Assembly: GCA_900128585.1 (NCBI GenBank)
Contig: LT642362.1
Coordinates: forward strand, 1-21,077
Origin: Stramenopiles sp. TOSAG23-3
Lineage: Eukaryota > Sar
Direction of reading: 5' to 3'
Length of the DNA stretch: 21,077 nucleotides
Shown here: piece by piece, positions 9,197 through 15,393 of the stretch
Layout of the letters: each line of letters begins with the position of its first letter
How positions within the stretch are numbered: the first letter of the stretch is position 1
Position numbers and translations under genes: made by a program
Notes under the pieces: generated by a model
Told to the model about the DNA's origin: nothing
Seen by the model: only the letters and a program-made list of their open reading frames with translations
Databases searched by the model: none

Positions 9197-10393
9197 ATGG
9201 GTGGTGGAGCGTCAACTGAAATGTCTCTGGAGGAGCAACTTCAAATTGCCGGTAAGTGCACTTCGGAACTTCTGAGGCTTGCATCGACGACGGCCGTTGA
9301 GGCGGGGAAGAACCCCGAAACATGGGGAAAAGAGGAGCTGAAAATACCTGTGCCCATGTACGAAAAGTTTGCGTCGGCACAGGAAGCAGTCGCGAAGATT
9401 CCTATGGTTGGTGGAAAACTAGCTGGCCAAGTTGGAAGCGCAACGGAGAGCATAAGTCAGGCCTTCGTCGACTGTGCTGTAACGGTCTGCCAAGCACCGG
9501 GCACGCTCGAGACTTTCAACGGTGTGATCACTGGCATGGCGTTTACGGGCACTACAGGCATGTCCCCCATCGAAATGTGCCGCAAAGGCGGGGACGCGTT
9601 CGCTGATTATTTGGTATTTTCGGCTTCTAAAGAGTTGGAAAAAACGTTTACTCCCGTGGTAGCCGAGGTCTTAAAAACCCATACCCTTACGAAAGTGTGG
9701 GACAATGCCATCGGCATTTATGGAACTGTCGCCAGCAAGATCCCTGCTCTGAAGCCTATCGAGCTGAATTTGACCGACTACTGCGTCCGACAAATTTTGC
9801 GTACCTTGGAAGTCTTGATCCGGTCCAAAGAGCGGGAAGTGCGACAGAATCCTGAAACTGCGGAAGGCGCGACCGAGACGATGAAGATGGTCTTCAAGGG
9901 TGGCCAGCCAGCTCCGAAGGCGGACCCAAGGCTGATTTTAGTATCCAAAGGCGACCCTCGCTCATGTGTGTTTGCAAACGCTGCGGCGTTCGGCGAATCC
10001 GAGCCGCAGAAGTTAACAGTGAAAAATATGCCGCAGGGCGCAGTCCTTTTGAAGTTTACGGAACCTCGCGCGAACGGCACAGAACAGTACTTGGAATTGG
10101 TAGTCGGGAAAGATGGGGAGCAAACCGTCTCTGTCACCCGCAAAGCGGGGGCGTTCTTAAGTGTGGGGGACAAATCCTTTGGTGTGTGTCAGAATCGATT
10201 TTTTGTAGGAAGCCCGTTGAATTTGATCTCAGACAGCCGTGGCGAGGAGCACACGTTCAATTTGGCCAGAACTTTCAACGTAAATGAGGATGGGACGATC
10301 TCGCCTGCGCTCAACATTTGCAGTGGCTTCGTCATTGGCTTTGAATTCGCGCCTGACATCGTAAGTGTTGGGGCTCTGAAGAAGACAGAGTGA
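9197..10393 (+). CDS. DUF4197-domain protein with C-terminal beta-rich extension, predicted N-myristoylated
   Basis: 398 residues from an ATG in context GACAATGGG. The N terminus MGGGAST fits the N-myristoyltransferase rule (Gly2, Ser6), so membrane tethering is predicted. Residues ~15-235 follow the bacterial DUF4197 pattern: the early IPVPMYEKF; the mid helix AFADYLVFSASKELEKTFTP; VWDNAIGIYGTVASKIP; and LTDYCVRQILRTLEVLI followed by KEREVRQNPE, matching the family's DLDDYVTxKALDGLF...EEExxIRxNP ending. Bacterial members are ~200-250 residues, helical, often secreted, of unknown function. Here residues ~245-392 add a second region of alternating beta strands (RLILVSKGDP, YLELVVGKDGEQTVSVTR, HTFNLARTF) ending in a hydrophobic GFVIGFEF. 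I do not recognise that part. Downstream AATAAA at 10483 suits a poly(A) signal. Family assignment is good; function is unknown. Confidence 0.85.
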   Translation: MGGGASTEMSLEEQLQIAGKCTSELLRLASTTAVEAGKNPETWGKEELKIPVPMYEKFASAQEAVAKIPMVGGKLAGQVGSATESISQAFVDCAVTVCQAPGTLETFNGVITGMAFTGTTGMSPIEMCRKGGDAFADYLVFSASKELEKTFTPVVAEVLKTHTLTKVWDNAIGIYGTVASKIPALKPIELNLTDYCVRQILRTLEVLIRSKEREVRQNPETAEGATETMKMVFKGGQPAPKADPRLILVSKGDPRSCVFANAAAFGESEPQKLTVKNMPQGAVLLKFTEPRANGTEQYLELVVGKDGEQTVSVTRKAGAFLSVGDKSFGVCQNRFFVGSPLNLISDSRGEEHTFNLARTFNVNEDGTISPALNICSGFVIGFEFAPDIVSVGALKKTE

Positions 10394-10482
10394 GCTTCTC
10401 CCCCCCAAAAAGAGGCGTCTATTAAAGCGGAATTCCAGTATGGTCTTTCATTCTTATAACAATGCTCTTGTTAAAATTTTTG

Positions 10483-10488
10483 AATAAA
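10483..10488 (+). terminator. Canonical AATAAA poly(A) signal after the DUF4197 gene
   Basis: AATAAA lies 90 bp beyond the TGA of the DUF4197 gene, followed by a second ATAAAT. It is the only canonical signal I find close behind a plus-strand gene in this window. Confidence 0.5.
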
Positions 10489-10863
10489 AATAAATGCTTG
10501 ATATATAAAGTGAGAGTAACCTTAACTGGTTTACATGACAGACAACGAGCATCTTAAAAACATTCACGCCGCTGCTTGGAAAACCACACAAGGACTGATT
10601 TATTTAGGAGTGAGCCATCGGACGAGGAAGTTGGCTACGGGTCTTTTGCCATTGACGCAAATCCACTTACCGATTCGGACCACGCATGGAGTACATCTTA
10701 ACATGATAGTCAAGACTAGGTGACAAGGGTATATTGATTACTAAAATCACAACAGTTGAGATCAGTTCGAAGTACATGAAGGAATGTAAACCTTTAATGG
10801 ACAAATGCTGAGTAGACATTTTCGCGGTATATGAGGAAGCGCTAAATTTTAATTAAAACAAGA

Positions 10864-10930
10864 AAATTGGCTGTTATTTAAGTAAATGAAATATAGTATG
10901 AATACGTTTAAAATAACAGGGCCAATTTTT
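10864..10930. repeat. Inverted repeat at the 3' end of the 998-residue gene
   Basis: Left arm AATTGGC-TGTTATTT (from ~10865) pairs with right arm AAATAACA-GG-GCCAATT (ending ~10927), a near-perfect stem with a 2-nt bulge and a loop of about 30 nt. It starts 30-90 bp beyond the minus-gene stop, so it may act in 3' end formation or RNA stability, or be a remnant of a small mobile element. Confidence 0.5.
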
Positions 10931-10957
10931 TGTTTTTAAAAATCAATTTTAATATTT

Positions 10958-13954
10958 TCACGTAAAAAACCCTGCTTTCGTTTCATTTGATACGACTTGA
11001 AGCACGTCCTCATCGTCAACTTTGTAGCTAGCGAGAGTCCTGTTTTCAATTGTGAGGGCAGCCTTGTCTCCTTGCGTTTTCTGCAAAAGAAGCTCTCCCC
11101 GTTCCAAGGATTTCTCCTCGGGACCCACCAGAGCGTCAATTACTTCCTTCACCTTGCTTGTTTTGTACACAGAATATTTCTTCTTGTTTCCAGCAGAGTG
11201 GATGACGTAAATTTCGATCAAGTGGGGTTTGGAGCAAAAGTTCGGCCGGGTCATGTTGTGCGATTTCAAGTGCTCGCACAGTACGTCTTCTGCATGGGCA
11301 GTTTCCTTGACAGTTTTTGAATCAAATATACGCTTCGAAAGTTCCTGTGCCATAATGACAGGGTCGTCTGCATTTTTTTTCTGCACGCATGCAGTCAGAC
11401 CGCACCCCGTTTGGGTCGACATGTAGTAGCCATCGATGAGCGTCGGGCATTTTACTTCAATTTTTCCTGACCCGATGGTTTCTGCCACGCACTTTAAGCC
11501 GCCAATTAAGATGGCATCGGCAGCAAAGACATGTTTGCGCAAGTCTTTTGTGGAAACCAGGATGTTCGAGCCGTTTCCGGCGCAGAATGTTCCCGGCAGT
11601 AGAGTACCGCCCAAAGGTGGGCAGGGATCTTTTGGCGCCGTGGGTTCAGGCCTGGGGCGGAACCTGTAGAGCTGTACCCCGGTCATTTCATCTCCACAGT
11701 ACTGGCGAGATAGGCGCGCCTCTTGCGCTTCGTAGTCTACTTCGACGACCTTTGCGCTGAACACCGACTTCATCCGTAAGAGATCGCGTGTGACGGGCCG
11801 TTTGTCCGCCAATGGCCCCGATGTTTTTCTAAACCCCCCCAAACCCTTTAGGAGAAGCGCGCAAAAGTCCTTGGGGTCTCCAGACTTGGGCAGGATCGTC
11901 ATGGTGCCATTGTCGCCCGTATCCTGTTCAGTATCGTCGCTGACGTCGACAACAATTCCCTCCCCGATCACCTTTCCGGGCATCGCCCACTGGCGAAGCA
12001 CCCCCAGTTTGCTTTCAACGATGTCCCCCTGGCTGCCGGTGTACGGTTCTTGCATTACGATTTTCGTCGAAGTGCATTCAGCGATCATGCTTTTGAACCC
12101 CAAGTCCAGGGTGGCAATTCTGTCTCCCGGGTAAAAGTTTGCACAAAGGTCTGCCGTCGTCTCGGCATAATGACTCCCCGTGATAAATCTCACCTGCTCG
12201 CTGACCATTTCGTGGCCTTTGGAAAAGATAGAGCCATGGAACGTGATTTCCGCTTGCCTAGAAAAGGGGCTTCTTCGCTGTAATCGGAGAATGGCGTGTT
12301 TCCCCTTAGCCGCGCAAGATTCCACCCGCGACGTGAGAGTCGTGTTGACAACGATCTGCTCGTCTGGGAATAGTGCCGCAGACATCATATCTTTCTGCAG
12401 TTGCTCTGGCGATTTCGGCTCAGCTTTATCGTCCTCTTGAAAGCCTTCAAAGTCGTCGTCTTCGTTCTCGTCTGGGTCGTCCATGCTGTCGTCCTCTTGA
12501 ACCCCAAGCTCTTCTTGTCGCGCCGAATTTTTCTCCGGGACACCAATCTTACGTTTTCCCAGCGTGTTGTCCCCCACGCCCTCGACCTCTAAAAGGGACT
12601 GTTCTTCGTCCTCGTCTTCATCTTCCTCTTCGTCCGCCCCCCCCCCCGCGTTCTCCTCCTCCTCTTCTTCTTCCTCCTCCTCGTCTTCGTCCTCTTCTTC
12701 GCTTCCGGCATTGGCGTACTCACCAAGATCGTCTTTTGTAACGCAATCCTCGCCAGTGAAGGAAATGGTGTTGGAACAAGCGCTTGGAAAATTAAACGTG
12801 CACGTGTTGCACACGCTCACCAGGCTGGGGCCACGGCCCTCGTCCTTCGTGAAGGCTGTCAGCCCCCCGAAGACCAAGCCCGGGTCCAGTTCCTGCCGTT
12901 CAGAGTTCTTCTCGTCCTGTACCGTTCGGGATTTCAAAGTCCCGTTCACTTTTTCCCCGAACGCTTCCGCGTATTCCTCCAGCTGGAACTCTTTGCAATC
13001 GAACGGCTTGTCTAAAGTTATCGTCCTTCGATCTCTGATTGGAGAGCCCATGTCCGACTGCACCCCACCGACGTCAATGGTGACGTCGCCGCTGACCCGA
13101 ACGGAGTTCCGAGTGTCGCAGGACGTTCGCAAAACTTTGCTGTTGCAGTACGCTTCTACGGTGCCACAGATGGGAATGCCCGCATTCATCACCATGGCCC
13201 CCTTGCTTGGCACCCTCGGCGGGTGCCAGTACTTTTTCTCTACTTTGTACAAGGGGAATTTCACAGTAAATGTGACCTTCTTCTTGGGGGCCGGGCGTTT
13301 TGCCGGCGGGGGCGGGCGGGTAATCTCACGGAGCCGCCCTTCTCGATCTTTGCCTTTCTTGTGGACCTCTTTCATGGCCTCTTCTTGCTTTGCTTTGATC
13401 TTCTCCTCTTGCTCTTCCCGTTTGAGCTTTTCCCGGAACGATCGCATCGCTAGCATGTGCTTCTCCGTCGCCTTTATGAACTTCTTTGCGCCGGTGTCTT
13501 TCTCCGGGCGGTCTAGTTTACCGAAAAATGCGGCGGGGAGGGCGGCAGAAAGCGCCCCTCCCCCAGCCTCGCCAGAGTAGGCGCCCGCGCGCGATTCCAT
13601 CCCGCCTCTATGTGCACCCCCGTTCTCGTTTGCCAACGAGGGGGGCTTTTCTATTCTGTAGTTGGTGTTTGGGTCGTACTGTTCCCATTTCGAAAGGGGT
13701 TTGTCCCTTCCGAGCTGCGTCGGGATGGCGGCAACCTTTGTCCTTTGCCGCAACGCTTTGTACACTCCCGGCTTGGTGCCGTGGAAAGTCCACCTCATTG
13801 GTTTCAGGATCCTGAAAGGTTTTGCAAACTGCTCAAGACCCCTGGTTTTCGCAGGCACCGTTGGGCCATTGTAACCATGTGGAATACTCGTGCACCCCTC
13901 CTTTGCCAAGAGCACGGCAAGCACCAGCACCAAATGAAGCAGATAGACCATCAT
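10958..13954 (-). CDS. Secreted or membrane-anchored multi-module protein with acidic tract and ubiquitin-like C terminus
   Basis: 998 residues from tandem ATGs at 13954. Residues 1-22 are a strong signal peptide or anchor (YLLHLVLVLAVLLA). Residues 23-160 are low-complexity; 160-212 form a Lys/Glu-rich helix; 213-225 are Pro/Lys-rich. Three degenerate beta modules with a GD core appear at ~272-320 (SVRVSGDVTIDVGG), ~588-645 (FYPGDRIATLDLG) and ~786-848 (FAADAILIGGL). Between modules 1 and 2 sits an acidic Glu/Asp tract (418-451) and more acidic linker to ~510. Residues ~911-990 read as a ubiquitin-like beta-grasp: IEIYVIHSAG, a helix (SKVKEVIDALVG), GELLLQKT, then TLASYKVDDEDVLQVV. No C-terminal diglycine is present, so it is a domain and not a conjugated modifier. 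An ER-luminal or extracellular position is suggested by the N terminus and scattered Cys. No family name can be given. Confidence 0.8.
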   Translation of the reverse strand: MMVYLLHLVLVLAVLLAKEGCTSIPHGYNGPTVPAKTRGLEQFAKPFRILKPMRWTFHGTKPGVYKALRQRTKVAAIPTQLGRDKPLSKWEQYDPNTNYRIEKPPSLANENGGAHRGGMESRAGAYSGEAGGGALSAALPAAFFGKLDRPEKDTGAKKFIKATEKHMLAMRSFREKLKREEQEEKIKAKQEEAMKEVHKKGKDREGRLREITRPPPPAKRPAPKKKVTFTVKFPLYKVEKKYWHPPRVPSKGAMVMNAGIPICGTVEAYCNSKVLRTSCDTRNSVRVSGDVTIDVGGVQSDMGSPIRDRRTITLDKPFDCKEFQLEEYAEAFGEKVNGTLKSRTVQDEKNSERQELDPGLVFGGLTAFTKDEGRGPSLVSVCNTCTFNFPSACSNTISFTGEDCVTKDDLGEYANAGSEEEDEDEEEEEEEEEENAGGGADEEEDEDEDEEQSLLEVEGVGDNTLGKRKIGVPEKNSARQEELGVQEDDSMDDPDENEDDDFEGFQEDDKAEPKSPEQLQKDMMSAALFPDEQIVVNTTLTSRVESCAAKGKHAILRLQRRSPFSRQAEITFHGSIFSKGHEMVSEQVRFITGSHYAETTADLCANFYPGDRIATLDLGFKSMIAECTSTKIVMQEPYTGSQGDIVESKLGVLRQWAMPGKVIGEGIVVDVSDDTEQDTGDNGTMTILPKSGDPKDFCALLLKGLGGFRKTSGPLADKRPVTRDLLRMKSVFSAKVVEVDYEAQEARLSRQYCGDEMTGVQLYRFRPRPEPTAPKDPCPPLGGTLLPGTFCAGNGSNILVSTKDLRKHVFAADAILIGGLKCVAETIGSGKIEVKCPTLIDGYYMSTQTGCGLTACVQKKNADDPVIMAQELSKRIFDSKTVKETAHAEDVLCEHLKSHNMTRPNFCSKPHLIEIYVIHSAGNKKKYSVYKTSKVKEVIDALVGPEEKSLERGELLLQKTQGDKAALTIENRTLASYKVDDEDVLQVVSNETKAGFFT
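10985..11224 (-). other. Ubiquitin-like domain region within the 998-residue protein
   Basis: Residues 911-990 show the strand-strand-helix-strand-strand order and spacing of ubiquitin-like folds, including the TL-x-x-Y-x-V-x-x-x-D-x-L-x-V-V ending comparable to ubiquitin's TLxDYNIxxxSTLHLV. The assignment is from pattern only. Confidence 0.5.
12602..12703 (-). repeat. Acidic low-complexity codon tract (Glu/Asp)
   Basis: GAG/GAA/GAC codons dominate residues 418-451, broken by a short Gly/Ala patch encoded by a C9-containing stretch on the plus strand. Runs like this expand and contract by slippage, and the opposite strand shows a false Ser-rich ORF because of it. Confidence 0.8.
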
Positions 13955-13985
13955 CGAACACGGCGTCTCTCTCTCTCTCTAGCCT

Positions 13986-13992
13986 CTATATA
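13986..13992 (-). promoter_or_regulatory. TATA element (TATATAG) of the 998-residue gene
   Basis: On the minus strand GGTATATATAGAGG lies only ~32 nt before the ATG at 13954 and is followed by an AG repeat. With a usual 25-35 nt spacing, transcription would begin almost at the ATG, implying a very short leader. Confidence 0.5.
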
Positions 13993-14263
13993 TACCCTGT
14001 TCAAAGCTCCCCTTCCAAACGCATACAATTGGACCGAAAGGATAAATTCCAATCCAGTTCTTCCTCAATAAAAATTACGATCACGCATACACGCATACAC
14101 ACAAAGCCCTGTTCTCTTTCGTACTGCTCTCTTGTCTTCTTCTATATAAACATACTTCTTTCTGTTTGTTCACTTATAATAATTTTAATAATAATATGAA
14201 TACTATATAATAATATACATCCTCTAATTAAATTATATAATGGCTTCTTATATAATAAAATAA

Positions 14264-14299
14264 TTCTCTCCCTCCCCTCCCCTCCCCTCCTCCCCCCCC
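14264..14299 (-). repeat. C-run array; G-quadruplex motif on the minus strand
   Basis: C runs at 14270-14272, 14274-14277, 14279-14282, 14284-14287 and 14292-14299 are separated mostly by single T residues. The minus strand therefore carries five G runs of 3-8 with 1-nt loops, a strong quadruplex pattern, about 310 bp upstream of the ATG of the minus-strand gene. Confidence 0.7.
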
Positions 14300-14449
14300 G
14301 TTATTTTTATACCTTACGATAATAGACCTATTATTAAATAGTTTAGTCGTTCTAATGTACACTCAACCATCCCTCCATTTCTATTTCATTTTAACATCAA
14401 ATTTATTACAATTGATTCCTTTCTTCTTTTTTTTTAGTCTCTTAGAGCT

Positions 14450-14698
14450 AAAAGAAGAAGAAGAAGAAGAAGAGGAGAAGAAAGAAGAAAGAAGAAGGAA
14501 GAAAGAAGAAAGAAGAAGAAGAAGAGGAGAAGAAAGAAGAAGAAGAAGGAAGAAAGAAGAAAGAAGAAAGAAGAAGAAGAAGAGGAGAAGAAAGAAGAAA
14601 GAAGAAGAAGAAGACAAAGAAGAAGAAGAAGAAGAAGAAGAGGAGAAGAAGACTAAGAAGAAAGAAGAAGAAATAAGAATATAATAGAAGAAATCCAA
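14450..14698 (+). repeat. GAA/GGA purine microsatellite with higher-order period
   Basis: Bases 14450-14614 contain no pyrimidine at all (165 nt); the tract then continues with rare interruptions to about 14698. GAGGAGAAG recurs at 14472, 14524, 14582 and 14640, spacings of 52, 58 and 58, so the array grew by copying ~55-bp blocks. Long homopurine tracts can form triplex DNA. ORFs across it are artefacts. Confidence 0.85.
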
Positions 14699-15033
14699 TT
14701 ATAATAAAACCAAATTATTAAAAAGCCCTTTGGATAAGGAGTACAATGTACAGTAATACCGGTCCTTTTAAATTAGTTAAATAAATATTCGTCTGGTAAT
14801 AAAATACAGTTATTTTCTATTGAATAAAATATCTTTTCCTCTTATTATTAGGGGCTATTACATTAGGCTAGGCTATATACATTTATTTACAGAGGATTGG
14901 TTATTTATATCAGCAGTTATTTTAGGATAAAAACAAATTAAGGAACATTTGATTATGTTGTACTATTATATATACTAAAACTAATATATTCACAAATAGT
15001 ATTCTTTTTTATTGTATTGTGATATATCCTTAA

Positions 15034-15186
15034 TTTCAAGAAACCGATGGATTAATTTACTTAACCGACGACATGGAGGCAGGAGAAAAACGTATGAATG
15101 AGTTGGAATGCACTTTGAAGGTACCTTGTAGGACTTGTTGCAATTGGCAAGAAAAAGGTGTATTGATTAGATACGACACAAATTAG
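15034..15186 (+). other. Short open frame of coding-like composition, possible gene remnant
   Basis: The frame is open from a TAA at 15031 to TAG at 15184-15186, with an ATG at 15073 giving 37 residues. It includes VPCRTCCNWQEKG, a Cys cluster, and has far higher GC than the flanks. It could be a microprotein, a missed exon or a decayed gene. I do not recognise it. Confidence 0.25.
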
Positions 15187-15371
15187 AATCAAGATGTTTA
15201 AATTATTACAGTGACCATTTTACACATGTATACACTTGGTTTCAATTTAGCCTCGCTTTAAATTTTCTGTTTTATTCTTCAAATTGGTGTTCGGTATTCC
15301 GCGCGTCATCGTCTCGCTTCGCCCGCCCTTTCGCAGTTACTGTTTGTGGACCCGCCGCTCGTGACTCTGCC

Positions 15372-15382
15372 TATAAATATAG
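15372..15382 (+). promoter_or_regulatory. TATA-like element very close to the ATG at 15394
   Basis: TATAAATATAG ends 11 nt before the chosen ATG. A normal TATA spacing would place the transcript start inside the coding region, so either this element is not used or the leader is essentially absent. Confidence 0.3.
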
Positions 15383-15393
15383 CTTCGGCCATC

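Larger units (their letters stand above)
10394..10957. other. Convergent 3' spacer with poly(A) signal, minor ORFs and a long-loop hairpin
   Basis: It lies between the ends of the DUF4197 gene and the 998-residue gene. It contains AATAAA (10483-10488), a stretch 10535-10735 of more coding-like composition, and an inverted repeat next to the minus-gene stop. Two overlapping short frames cross 10535-10723; the one reading DEEVGYGSFAIDANP (about 10552-10701) has the more protein-like composition but no good start, so it may be a gene remnant. Confidence 0.5.
13955..15393. other. 1.4-kb divergent spacer: promoter, G4-capable array, purine microsatellite, AT-rich DNA
   Basis: This is the longest spacer. 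From the left it holds a CT repeat (about 13968-13982), a TATA element for the minus gene, AT-rich DNA, a C-run array (14264-14299), a purine microsatellite (14450-14698), about 350 bp of AT-rich DNA, a short frame with coding-like composition (15034-15186), and the proximal promoter of the plus gene. No RNA gene is seen. Confidence 0.6.

Noticed and set aside
12564-13580. 338-residue Ser-rich ORF on the plus strand
   Set aside because: It is the antisense of the acidic and basic low-complexity parts of the 998-residue gene; the long Ser run comes from complementing GAG/GAA/GAC codons.
14355-14698. Glu/Lys-rich ORF (+) and Ser/Leu-rich ORF (-)
   Set aside because: Both are translations of the GAA microsatellite, with no non-repetitive core.
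15346-15393. Upstream GTG start for the membrane-protein gene, and likewise TTG starts for the genes at 8257 and 17327
   Set aside because: Non-ATG starts are not expected here; an in-frame ATG gives a clean N terminus in each case.
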